A stretch of 39,411 bases of DNA from an uncultured Bacilli bacterium. Its GTDB lineage: Bacteria > Bacillota_I > Bacilli_A > RF39 > UBA660. Numbering within the stretch: the first letter of the stretch is position 1; each line of letters opens with the position of its first letter. The stretch spans positions 1 through 39,411 of the forward strand of contig CAKOXL010000012.1 of assembly GCA_934130105.1 (NCBI GenBank), read 5' to 3'. Below are positions 30,711 to 39,399 of this stretch, piece by piece. Under the pieces are notes generated by a model, which worked only from the letters and a program-made list of their open reading frames with translations, was not told the DNA's origin and searched no databases. The position numbers were made by a program, and so were the translations under genes.

Positions 30711-31697
30711 ATGCTAACAGAAAGACAAAATAAAATCTTAAAGTTAATTATTACAGAATATATTAAATTAGCAAGACCGGTTGGTTCTAATTTAATATGT
30801 AAGAGATTAAAATGTTCTAGTGCAACCGTTAGAAATGAAATGGCATCTTTAGAAGAATTAGGGCTCCTAGAGAAAACACACACATCATCTGGTAGAGTTC
30901 CTAGTGAAAAAGGTTATCGTTATTATGTCGATCACCTAATGAAACCAAAAGAGTTAAATGGTGAAGATATGCTAAAACTTCAAATTATCTTTAATAACCA
31001 ACAACTAGAATTAAATGATTACTTAAGTGAAAGCCTAAAACTTATTTCTGATATGACTAGTTATACATCTATTGTATTAGGTAGAACCAGTCATGATAAT
31101 AAGTTAAAGGAAATTAGTGTGGTTCCAATCGATAGTGAAAACTTAATTGTGATTGTAGTAACAGATAAGGGACACGTTGAAAATAAAAAAATTACACTAA
31201 AGAATGTTTCACATGAAGAAATCAAAAAAACAGTTAATTTGATTAATGATTTAATTGTTGGAACTCCAATTGATGAAGTCAGCAGTAAGCTTGAATTTGA
31301 AGTTAAACCAATCATTGGTAGATATGTAAAAGAGCATGAAATTGTTTATAATACTTTCTATCAAGTGTTTAAAGATTTTTCAAGTAATAATATTAATGTA
31401 GTTGGTAAAAATAATATTTTGAAACAGCCAGAATTTAATAGCGTTGATAAAATTAAAGATATTTTTGGAAAACTTGATAACGAAGAAGAAATGCTTGATA
31501 GTATTGAAGAAGAAAATAATGATATTAAGATTTATATAGGAAAAGAAAATACTTTAGATGATGATGTAACAATTATTAAAACAAAATACCGTACATCAGA
31601 TCAAGAAGGAACAATCGCTATTGTTGGTCCAAAAAGAATGGATTACGATAGAGTAGTAACTTTACTTGAATATATTAAATCTAATATTGAAGAATAA
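30711..31697 (+). CDS. hrcA: Heat-inducible transcription repressor HrcA
   Basis: The protein has 328 residues. The winged-helix N-terminus (TERQNKILKLIITEYIKLA, PVGSNLICKRLKCSSATVRNEM) and the GLLEKTHTSSGRVPSEKGYRYYVDHLM box are the HrcA signature; the GAF-like dimerisation part follows, ending EGTIAIVGPKRMDYDRV. HrcA binds CIRCE and represses chaperone genes until GroEL is titrated by unfolded protein. A GGAGG ribosome site lies 7 bases before the ATG, right after the CIRCE. First gene of hrcA-grpE-dnaK. Confidence 0.97.
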   Translation: MLTERQNKILKLIITEYIKLARPVGSNLICKRLKCSSATVRNEMASLEELGLLEKTHTSSGRVPSEKGYRYYVDHLMKPKELNGEDMLKLQIIFNNQQLELNDYLSESLKLISDMTSYTSIVLGRTSHDNKLKEISVVPIDSENLIVIVVTDKGHVENKKITLKNVSHEEIKKTVNLINDLIVGTPIDEVSSKLEFEVKPIIGRYVKEHEIVYNTFYQVFKDFSSNNINVVGKNNILKQPEFNSVDKIKDIFGKLDNEEEMLDSIEEENNDIKIYIGKENTLDDDVTIIKTKYRTSDQEGTIAIVGPKRMDYDRVVTLLEYIKSNIEE

Positions 31698-31705
31698 GGA
31701 GAATT

Positions 31706-32338
31706 ATGAATACAGAAGAAAAAGAAATAAAAAAAGATGAAACTTGTTCTTGTAGCGATGATTGCAAATGCGATTGTCAAGATGAAAAACAAGAAGAGTG
31801 CAATCATGAAGAATGTACATGTAATCATGATGAACATCATAAAAAACATAAGCACAAAGAAAATCATGAGTTAGAAGAAGCAAATAAAAAAATTATGGAA
31901 CTTCAAGAAAAACTTATGTATAGTCAAGCAGACAGTATTAACTATCGTAAAAGAAAAGATGAAGAAATAGCTAATATGTTAAAATATGCTAATCAAGATT
32001 TACTATTAGATATGGTAAATATGATTGAAAATATGGATCGTGCAGCAAATGTTAAAACAGAAAGTGAAGAAAGTAAAAAAATTCAAGATGGAATTAAAAT
32101 GGTTAGTAATCAATTTAAAGATATCTTGAAAAAGTACGGCGTTGTAGAAATCGAAGCTCTTGGTTATCCATTTGATGAAAATTATATGGAAGCTATGATG
32201 ATAGGTAACGATACTACAAAGCCAAATGAAATGGTACTAGAAGTATTAATGAAAGGTTATAAATATAAAGACAGAATATTAAAACATGCTGTTGTTAAAG
32301 TTAACCAAATTGAAGAAAATGAGAAAGGAAATGATTAA
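31706..32338 (+). CDS. grpE: GrpE nucleotide exchange factor with Cys/His-rich N-terminus
   Basis: The protein has 210 residues. The long helix (about 55-100) and beta-wing (GVVEIEALGYPFDENYMEAM, YKYKDRILKHAVVKV) are GrpE. GrpE makes DnaK exchange ADP for ATP. The first 54 residues are unlike the usual acidic tail: eight cysteines (14, 16, 20, 22, 24, 32, 37, 39) and seven histidines (34, 41, 44, 45, 48, 50, 54) in a CxC/CxxxC spacing that looks able to hold metal. The start is ATG 31706 after AAGGAG. It lies 2 bases before dnaK. Confidence 0.93.
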   Translation: MNTEEKEIKKDETCSCSDDCKCDCQDEKQEECNHEECTCNHDEHHKKHKHKENHELEEANKKIMELQEKLMYSQADSINYRKRKDEEIANMLKYANQDLLLDMVNMIENMDRAANVKTESEESKKIQDGIKMVSNQFKDILKKYGVVEIEALGYPFDENYMEAMMIGNDTTKPNEMVLEVLMKGYKYKDRILKHAVVKVNQIEENEKGND

Positions 32339-32340
32339 TT

Positions 32341-34170
32341 ATGAGTAAAATTATTGGTATAGACTTAGGTACAACAAATAGTTGTGTAGCAGTATTAGAG
32401 GGAGGTAGTGCTACTGTTATTTCTAACCCAGAAGGAAATCGTACTACTCCATCAGTAGTATCTGTAAAAAAAGGTGAAAGAATAGTAGGTGATGCTGCAA
32501 AACGTCAAGCATTAACTAATAAAGATACAATTTCATCAATTAAAAGATTAATGGGTACAGATGAAAAAGTAGAACTTGATGGTAAGAAATATACTCCAGA
32601 AGAAGTATCTGCTATGATCTTATCTTACATGAAAGATTATGCTGAAAAATATTTAGGAGAAAAAGTAACAAAAGCTGTTATTACTGTTCCAGCATACTTT
32701 AATGATAGTCAACGTCAAGCTACTAAGAATGCTGGTAAGATTGCTGGCTTAGATGTTGAAAGAATTATTAATGAACCAACTGCAGCAGCTCTTGCATTTG
32801 GCCTTGATAAACAAGATAAGAACCAAACTATCTTAGTATATGACTTAGGTGGTGGTACATTCGATGTATCAATTCTTGAACTAGGTGATGGTATATTTGA
32901 AGTTAAATCAACAGCTGGTAATAATAAACTTGGTGGAGATGACTTTGATAAATGCTTAATGGATTATATCGTTAGTGAATTTAAGAAAGAAAATGGAATT
33001 GATTTAACAAAAGACAAATTAGCAATGCAAAGGTTAAAAGAAGTAGCAGAAAAAGCAAAGAAAGACTTATCAGGAATGACTTCTACTCAAATTTCTGCAC
33101 CATTTATCTCTCAAGGAGAAGATGGACCACTTCATATTGATATGACAATAACTCGTGCTAAGTTCGAAGAATTAATTCATGATTTAGTACAATCTACTCT
33201 AGAACCAGTTAGAAAAGCTTTAAAAGATGCTAAACTTGATAAGAAAGATATTGATAAAGTTATCTTAGTAGGTGGATCTACTCGTATTCCATGTGTTCAA
33301 GAATTAGTTGAGAAAGAATTAGGACAAAAACCATCTCATGAAGTTAACCCAGATGAAGCTGTTGCTATGGGTGCTGCTATTCAAGGTGGTGTATTAACTG
33401 GTGAAGTTAACGATATTGTTTTACTTGATGTTACACCATTATCACTTGGTATTGAAACATTAGGTGGCGTTATGACAGTATTAATTCCAAGAAATACAAC
33501 AATTCCAACTTCTAAATCTCAAGTATTTTCAACTGCAGCTGATAACCAACCAGCAGTAGATATTCATGTACTTCAAGGTGAAAGAAGCATGGCAAACGAT
33601 AACAAGACATTAGGACACTTCCAATTAACAGGAATTCCTGCTGCTCCTCGTGGTGTACCACAAATCGAAGTTAAATTTGATATCGATGCTAATGGTATTG
33701 TTAATGTTACAGCAAAAGATCTTGGAACTAACAAAGAACAATCAATTACTATTACTTCAAGCACTAACTTAAGTGATGAAGAAATTGAAAGAATGAGAAA
33801 AGAAGCTGAAGAACATAAGGCTGAAGATGAAAAACGTAAAGAAGAAGCAGATACTAAAAACGAAGCAGAACAATTAGTGTTCCAAACTGAAAAATCATTA
33901 AAAGATTTAGGTGATAAAGTAACTGATTCTGAAAAAACTGAAGTAGAAGGTTTAATCAAAGACTTAAAAGATGCTCTTGAGAAAAATGATCTTGATGATA
34001 TCAAATCTAAAAAAGATAAACTTCAAGAAAAAGCTATGGCACTTGCTACTAAAGTTTATGAAGAAGCTGCAAAACAACAACAAGCAAACACTAATACTAC
34101 TGAAGAATCTTCTAATACAACTTCAGCAAGTGATAATGATGTTCATGAAGCTGAATATGAAGAAAAATAG
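32341..34170 (+). CDS. dnaK: Chaperone protein DnaK (Hsp70)
   Basis: The protein has 609 residues, the usual length for Firmicutes. The ATPase domain has GIDLGTTNSCVAV, the NEPTAAALAFGLD helix, LVYDLGGGTFDVSIL and the VGGSTRIPCVQ loop; the linker DIVLLDVTPLSLGIET leads to the substrate-binding part, and the lid ends in DNDVHEAEYEEK, a diverged EEVD-like tail. DnaK binds exposed hydrophobic stretches with GrpE and DnaJ. A strong terminator follows, so dnaJ is not read with it unless through read-through. Confidence 0.98.
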   Translation: MSKIIGIDLGTTNSCVAVLEGGSATVISNPEGNRTTPSVVSVKKGERIVGDAAKRQALTNKDTISSIKRLMGTDEKVELDGKKYTPEEVSAMILSYMKDYAEKYLGEKVTKAVITVPAYFNDSQRQATKNAGKIAGLDVERIINEPTAAALAFGLDKQDKNQTILVYDLGGGTFDVSILELGDGIFEVKSTAGNNKLGGDDFDKCLMDYIVSEFKKENGIDLTKDKLAMQRLKEVAEKAKKDLSGMTSTQISAPFISQGEDGPLHIDMTITRAKFEELIHDLVQSTLEPVRKALKDAKLDKKDIDKVILVGGSTRIPCVQELVEKELGQKPSHEVNPDEAVAMGAAIQGGVLTGEVNDIVLLDVTPLSLGIETLGGVMTVLIPRNTTIPTSKSQVFSTAADNQPAVDIHVLQGERSMANDNKTLGHFQLTGIPAAPRGVPQIEVKFDIDANGIVNVTAKDLGTNKEQSITITSSTNLSDEEIERMRKEAEEHKAEDEKRKEEADTKNEAEQLVFQTEKSLKDLGDKVTDSEKTEVEGLIKDLKDALEKNDLDDIKSKKDKLQEKAMALATKVYEEAAKQQQANTNTTEESSNTTSASDNDVHEAEYEEK

Positions 34171-34187
34171 TTGTAACTAAATAAAAT

Positions 34188-34224
34188 TTAAGTTCTAGCT
34201 AAATAGGCTAGGACTTAAGTTTTT
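34188..34224 (+). terminator. Intrinsic terminator after dnaK
   Basis: TTAAGTTCTAGC (34188-34199) pairs with GCTAGGACTTAA (34207-34218) with one G-T pair; loop of 7 bases, then G and Ts. Confidence 0.85.
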
Positions 34225-34247
34225 GTATATATAAATAAGGAGAAAAA

Positions 34248-36041
34248 ATGGAAAAAGAAATATTACGAAGTGAACAAAAAGTAGAAAATACTTGGGATTT
34301 AAGTAAAATATATGCAAGTATTTCCGATTATGAAAAAGATTACGATACTGTAAAGAAACTTATGACAGATATCAGTAAATATCAAACTCACATCTTAGAT
34401 AGCAGTAAATCCTTATTAGAGTTATTAAAACTAGATCAAAAAGTAGAACGCATTATTAGTAAAATGGCAAATTATGCTTACCGAAAATACGATGAAGATT
34501 TATCAAATGTTGATAGTCAAAAATTAGTAGGCGGATTTGATAAATTATATGCAGAATATAATCAAAATGGTAGCTTTATTGTACCAGAAATACTAAAAGG
34601 TGATTATTCCTTAATAGAAAAGTATATTAATGAAGAAGAAAAATTAAAAGAATATGAATTATTATTAAAGAGAATATTTAGAAATAAGCCTCACGTTTTA
34701 TCAGAAAAAGAAGAAAATATCTTATCTTCTATGCAGCTTATTTCTAGTGAACCAGAAAAAATTGCCGGTATTATTAGAAATTCTGAGTTACAATTTGAAT
34801 CAATTAAAGATGAAAACGGACAAGAAGTTAAGCTAAACAACGAAAATTGTATGATATATCTAAGAAGTGCTGATAGAAGAGTCAGAAAAGATGCATTTCT
34901 AGCATTATATAGTTCATATAGTAAATATAGAGAAACTTTAGCAGAAACTTTACAAGGCCATGTTATGGTACTTGCTAATAGTAGCAAATTGCGAGGATTT
35001 TCTGGTAGTAAAGAAGCTAGTTTATTTTCTAATCGTGTAAGTACAAAAGTTTATGATAATCTAATTAAAGTAGTACACGATAGAATGAATGTTGTTTATG
35101 ATTACTTTAAACTAAAAAAAGAAGTATTAAAACTAGATGATTTTTGCCTATATGATACCTATGTTAATTTAGAAAGTGGTATTGATAAAAACTATACCTA
35201 TGAAGAAGCTAAAAAAATAGTTTTGGATGTAGTAAAAGTATTTGGAGAAGATTACAAGAAAACAATACAATCTGCTTTTGATAATCGTTGGATTGATATT
35301 TACCCTAATAAAGCTAAAAGGGGTGGTGCTTATTCTTCAGGTAGTTATGATACCATTCCATATATTCTTCTTAATTTTCAAGGAAAGTATCATGATGTTT
35401 CTACGTTAATCCACGAATTAGGTCACTCAATGCATTCTTATTATTCTAATAAAAATAATCCTTATTTATACAGTGGTTATAAAATATTTGTTGCAGAGGT
35501 TGCATCTACTGTTAATGAAATGTTACTTAATTATTACATGCTAGAACATGCTGATAATAATCATGAGAAAAAGGCAATTCTTAGTGAAATGATGGATTTA
35601 TTTAAAAGCACAATCTATCGTCAGACGATGTTTAGTGAATTTGAAGATTTCATTTTCAGTGAATTTGAAAACGGTAACGTTTTAACTAATGAGTTATTAA
35701 ATAATAAATATTATGAATTAAACAAGCTATATTTTGGTGATGACGTTATCATCAATGATGAAATTAAATATGAATGGGAAAGAATTCCACATTTCTATTA
35801 TGACTTTTATGTATATCAATATGCAACTGGTTTATCAGCAGCATGTTATATCGTAAGAAGAATCTTAAACCAAGAAGAAAATGCCGTTAGTGACTACTTG
35901 AAATTCTTATCTACTGGGGACTCTATGGATCCTATTGAAGAATTAAAAGTCGCTGGTGTTGATATGGAAGATGAAAAGGTTATAAATGGAGCAATTGATA
36001 TGTTCCAAGAACTTATAAATGAATATAGATCCTTGATATAA
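34248..36041 (+). CDS. pepF: Oligoendopeptidase F (M3 family metallopeptidase)
   Basis: The protein has 597 residues, the normal length. The zinc-binding LIHELGHSMHSYYS (His389, His393) with Glu from the following VAEVASTVNEM, and the C-terminal DFYVYQYATGLSAA, mark the M3 family. It cleaves short peptides of about 7-17 residues inside the cell. AAGGAG precedes the ATG. It is set between dnaK and dnaJ, 12 bases before the latter's start, where other Bacilli have dnaJ directly after dnaK; its protein-recycling role fits the heat-shock setting, but no CIRCE is in front of it. Confidence 0.96.
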   Translation: MEKEILRSEQKVENTWDLSKIYASISDYEKDYDTVKKLMTDISKYQTHILDSSKSLLELLKLDQKVERIISKMANYAYRKYDEDLSNVDSQKLVGGFDKLYAEYNQNGSFIVPEILKGDYSLIEKYINEEEKLKEYELLLKRIFRNKPHVLSEKEENILSSMQLISSEPEKIAGIIRNSELQFESIKDENGQEVKLNNENCMIYLRSADRRVRKDAFLALYSSYSKYRETLAETLQGHVMVLANSSKLRGFSGSKEASLFSNRVSTKVYDNLIKVVHDRMNVVYDYFKLKKEVLKLDDFCLYDTYVNLESGIDKNYTYEEAKKIVLDVVKVFGEDYKKTIQSAFDNRWIDIYPNKAKRGGAYSSGSYDTIPYILLNFQGKYHDVSTLIHELGHSMHSYYSNKNNPYLYSGYKIFVAEVASTVNEMLLNYYMLEHADNNHEKKAILSEMMDLFKSTIYRQTMFSEFEDFIFSEFENGNVLTNELLNNKYYELNKLYFGDDVIINDEIKYEWERIPHFYYDFYVYQYATGLSAACYIVRRILNQEENAVSDYLKFLSTGDSMDPIEELKVAGVDMEDEKVINGAIDMFQELINEYRSLI

Positions 36042-36053
36042 GAGGTGGTAAAG

Positions 36054-37175
36054 ATGGATAAAAAAGATTATTATGAGGTGTTAGGTGTTAGTAAGAGCGC
36101 CAGTCAAGATGAGATTAAGAGTGCGTTTAGAAAACTTGCTAAGAAATACCATCCTGATGTAAGTAAAGAACCTGATGCTGAAACTAAATTTAAAGAAATA
36201 CAAGAAGCTTATGCTGTTTTATCAGATGAAGATAAAAGGCGTCAATATGATCAATTCGGACATGCAGCATTTACAAACGGAGGTGCTGGTGGTGCTAGCG
36301 GATTTGGTGGCTTTGACTTTTCTGGATTTGATTATGGTGACATATTTGATAATATTTTTGGCGGTGGTTTTGGTGGCTTTAGTGGAAGAAAGCAATCAAG
36401 TTCAAGACGTGGTAGCGATACTTTAATGCATATGAATCTTACATTCGATGAAGCAATTTATGGATGCAAGAAAAATATTAATGTTGAAGTAGTTGAAAAT
36501 TGTGATGAATGTAGTGGAAGTGGTGGTTTTGGAGAACAAACCTGTGATAAATGTCACGGAAGTGGAACCATTACTTCTGAACAACATACAATATTTGGAA
36601 GCTTTTTATCTAAAACTACCTGTCCAAAATGTGAAGGTACTGGTAAAACTTATGAAAGAGTTTGCAAAAAATGTAATGGCCAGGGTAGATTAAAAACTAA
36701 GAAAAACTTAGAAATAAAAATTCCTGCTGGAGTTGATACTGGAACAAGGCTTAAACTATCTGGTAAAGGTTCAAGTGGCTTAAACGGTGGAGCTAACGGT
36801 GATTTATATATTGAGTTTAGTGTTTCCGAACATGAATTCTTTATCCGTGATGATAATGATATATATATAGAAGCACCAATTACCATAACTGAAGCTGTTT
36901 TAGGATGTAAAAAAGAGATTCCAACTTTATATGGTAATGTAACTTTAACCATACCGGCTGGTAGTGAATCAGGTGAAAAACACCGTATTAAAGGTAAAGG
37001 AATTAATAATGAAGCTACAAGAAAAAAGGGAGATATGTATATAGTCTTAAAAATAGTTACTCCTAAAAAATTAACTAAAGATCAAAAGAAATTGTTAGAT
37101 GAACTAAGTAAGACAGATTTAACTGATGATGACGATATTAAAAAATTTGATAAATTTGTAAGAGAAAATAACTAA
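36054..37175 (+). CDS. dnaJ: Chaperone protein DnaJ (Hsp40)
   Basis: ATG 36054 is set by AGAGGTGG just upstream; GTG 36045 is inside that site. The protein has 373 residues. The J domain has the HPD triad (33-35), then a Gly/Phe-rich linker, four zinc-binding repeats (CDECSGSG, CDKCHGSG, CPKCEGTG, CKKCNGQG) and the C-terminal substrate-binding domains. DnaJ delivers substrates to DnaK. It probably shares a transcript with pepF (12 bases between them) and ends before a strong bidirectional terminator. Confidence 0.97.
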   Translation: MDKKDYYEVLGVSKSASQDEIKSAFRKLAKKYHPDVSKEPDAETKFKEIQEAYAVLSDEDKRRQYDQFGHAAFTNGGAGGASGFGGFDFSGFDYGDIFDNIFGGGFGGFSGRKQSSSRRGSDTLMHMNLTFDEAIYGCKKNINVEVVENCDECSGSGGFGEQTCDKCHGSGTITSEQHTIFGSFLSKTTCPKCEGTGKTYERVCKKCNGQGRLKTKKNLEIKIPAGVDTGTRLKLSGKGSSGLNGGANGDLYIEFSVSEHEFFIRDDNDIYIEAPITITEAVLGCKKEIPTLYGNVTLTIPAGSESGEKHRIKGKGINNEATRKKGDMYIVLKIVTPKKLTKDQKKLLDELSKTDLTDDDDIKKFDKFVRENN

Positions 37176-37224
37176 TGTGATACTAAATATCATTTGATAA
37201 ACCTGTTTATATTACTTATAAAAT

Positions 37225-37265
37225 AAAAAGCAAATATGTGCTAGCTTACATATTTGCTTTTTTCT
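37225..37265. terminator. Bidirectional terminator between dnaJ and the minus-strand genes
   Basis: AAAAGCAAATATGT (37226-37239) pairs with ACATATTTGCTTTT (37248-37261), a perfect 14-bp stem with A- and T-runs on each side. It overlaps the last codons of the minus-strand gene ending at 37246. Confidence 0.85.
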
Positions 37266-37875
37266 TACCATTTTTATTTAAAACATTGATATCTTTATCC
37301 ATTTGACTATTAATATAGTTTTCAATCTCAATAATACAGTCAACAAAATTAGTATTATTAAATCTTACATTGATATTAGCATCCATTAAATTATCTAATG
37401 AGAAGTCTTCTTCATCAGCTAGAAACCTTCTACACATTTCACAATATTTAGGAACTTTTTCTTTTTTTTCTCTCTGTAAAGCCCTTTCAAGGCGAATGCC
37501 ATCTTCAACTTCAATATAAATTGGTACAACTTTATCTTCACCAAAAAATTTAACTAAGCTGTTATAACCATCAAGAGTATTTATACACATATAATTATTA
37601 TTTAAATCAATGTTTTTACTAGCAGTAAAATAAGTCCATACTCCATATTTTGTTTGATAGCTTCTAGCTTCAATTACTTCTTTATCATCAACCATTCTTT
37701 TATAGGTTTCTATATCAACGAAGTGATATTGGACACCGTCAATTTCACCATCACGAATTGGTCTAGTTGTATATGGTGTTATTCGTAAAATGTTAGAATA
37801 ATCTTCTGAAACATGATTAAAAATGGTATCCTTTCCTGATGCGCTTTTACCCATAAAACAAAAAATTTTACCCAT
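37246..37875 (-). CDS. Guanylate kinase-like protein
   Basis: The protein has 209 residues. FMGKSASGKDTIF (P-loop, residues 7-19), the ITPYTTRPIRDGEIDGVQYH block and FTASKNIDL correspond to guanylate kinase, which makes GDP from GMP. The P-loop reads GKSASGKDT rather than SGPSGVGKGT, and the later part has a cysteine pair (YCEMC) and a lysine-rich tail. This may be a specialised relative rather than the housekeeping Gmk; a second gmk elsewhere is possible but not visible. The ATG is 1 base after the rarA stop with AAAGGAG upstream, so the two are coupled. Confidence 0.7.
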   Translation of the reverse strand: MGKIFCFMGKSASGKDTIFNHVSEDYSNILRITPYTTRPIRDGEIDGVQYHFVDIETYKRMVDDKEVIEARSYQTKYGVWTYFTASKNIDLNNNYMCINTLDGYNSLVKFFGEDKVVPIYIEVEDGIRLERALQREKKEKVPKYCEMCRRFLADEEDFSLDNLMDANINVRFNNTNFVDCIIEIENYINSQMDKDINVLNKNGKKKANM

Positions 37876-37876
37876 A

Positions 37877-39097
37877 TTATTTTTCTCCTTTAATTTTATC
37901 TAATTTTTCCTTTATTTGTTTTAGCATTCTTTCATTTGGTGAGGTATCTTGTGGTTTAAAATAGCTTTTATTTATAATATTATCTGGCATATATTGTTGT
38001 ACCACGAAGTGATTAGGATAATCATGTGGATACTTATAAATAGTAGAATGAATTTTAATTGTATCAGGAATATCCCCGCATCTGCCAGTTTCAACATCAC
38101 TAATAGCACTATCTAATGCTAGGTGAGAAGAATTAGACTTAGGAGATAAAGCCATTTGTACGATAATATCACCAAGTGGAATCCTAGCTTCCGGTAATCC
38201 AACCAATTCAGCTGCTGAGATTGCAGCCATAACCCTAGGTCCAATATCAGGATTAGCTAGTCCAATATCTTCATAAGCAATTACACTCATTCTACGATAA
38301 ATGCTATCCAAATCGCCAACTTCAATTAATCTTGCTAGATAGTGTAAGGAAGCATCTACATCGCTACCACGAATTGATTTTTGAAAAGCTGATAATAAAT
38401 CATAATGGCCTGATTCATCTTTGTCAGAAACAATAACTGGTTTACTATTAATTGTTTTTAATAAATTCAATGTAATGTTTTTATCACTACTAGAATAATA
38501 AGCAAGCTCTAATAAATTATATGCATATCTTAAATCACTACCACTTAAGTTAGCAATTGCTCTTAAAGCATCATCATTTATTGTAATACCTTCTAGATCA
38601 GGATGATTACAAGCTCTTTTTAATCCTTCCACAATATCATCTGTTGTTAAAGACTTCAACTCAAAGATATGGCATCTACTACGAATTGCAGGATTAATTT
38701 TAAAATAAGGATTAGAAGTTGTCATACCAATTAAGGTAATTAAACCACTTTCAAGTTGTGGTAAGAGTAGATCTTGTTTATCTTTATTAAGCCTATGAAT
38801 CTCATCCATAATTAAAACAATACCATCATACATTTTAGCTTCCTCAACTACAACATCAAAATCTTTTTTGTTGTTCATAGTAGCATTTAAAAAGCGATAC
38901 CTAACTCCTAAATCTTTAACAATGGCATTAGCAATCGAAGTTTTGCCAATTCCTGGAGGGCCATATAAGATCATGGAAAATATCTTTTTATTCTCTATTA
39001 AGTTTCTTAATACCTTGCCACTACCTAATAAATGCTTTTGGCCAATTACTTCATCAATAGAATTGGGAGCAAGTTTTAAAGCCAATGGTTTTTCCAT
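37877..39097 (-). CDS. rarA: Replication-associated recombination protein A (RarA/MgsA AAA+ ATPase)
   Basis: Start at ATG 39097 on the minus strand, with GGTGAT four bases upstream; TTG 39109 is less likely. The protein has 406 residues. The N-terminal PNSIDEVIGQKHLLGSG, Walker A GPPGIGKT (46-53), the DEIHRLNKDKQD Walker B and sensor TTSNPYFKINPAIRSRC, and the C-terminal YEDIGLANP tetramerisation block are those of RarA. RarA acts at stalled replication forks. It is the first gene of a two-gene minus-strand operon. Confidence 0.95.
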   Translation of the reverse strand: MEKPLALKLAPNSIDEVIGQKHLLGSGKVLRNLIENKKIFSMILYGPPGIGKTSIANAIVKDLGVRYRFLNATMNNKKDFDVVVEEAKMYDGIVLIMDEIHRLNKDKQDLLLPQLESGLITLIGMTTSNPYFKINPAIRSRCHIFELKSLTTDDIVEGLKRACNHPDLEGITINDDALRAIANLSGSDLRYAYNLLELAYYSSSDKNITLNLLKTINSKPVIVSDKDESGHYDLLSAFQKSIRGSDVDASLHYLARLIEVGDLDSIYRRMSVIAYEDIGLANPDIGPRVMAAISAAELVGLPEARIPLGDIIVQMALSPKSNSSHLALDSAISDVETGRCGDIPDTIKIHSTIYKYPHDYPNHFVVQQYMPDNIINKSYFKPQDTSPNERMLKQIKEKLDKIKGEK

Positions 39098-39109
39098 AAA
39101 CATCACCAA

Positions 39110-39315
39110 CTAATATTTTAACAAATATATGATTAAAATGCTATAAATAGATAATCATTAACTATTTTTTAAAGAAAAATAATGTTAATCGCATTAAAAT
39201 ATGGTAACTAATCATTTAAAATATCAAAAAACATTTTCCATGTAGCAGAAAATAATAAATAAGAATAAGAAATTAAAATTTATGTAATGCTCTTTTAGAG
39301 TGAGCAATTTTATGA
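39110..39315. other. Non-coding divergent region between rarA and the last gene
   Basis: AT-rich sequence between the minus-strand rarA start and the plus-strand promoter at 39313. Apart from the probable rarA promoter, and a small palindromic TGCTC/GAGCA pair (39288-39305 region), I see nothing in it. Confidence 0.4.
39115..39123 (-). promoter_or_regulatory. Possible extended -10 promoter of rarA
   Basis: On the minus strand TGTTAAAAT (39123-39115) lies about 15-20 bases before the ribosome site; no -35 box is clear. Confidence 0.35.
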
Positions 39316-39321
39316 TATACT
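39313..39321 (+). promoter_or_regulatory. Extended -10 promoter of the last gene
   Basis: TGATATACT (39313-39321) followed by a leader of about 70 bases to the next ATG. Confidence 0.5.
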
Positions 39322-39399
39322 TTTACTATATTAGGATAGAAGTCTATAAATGGTATTAATTACCTATTTTAGTTAACTATAAAAGTATGGAGGAGTAAG

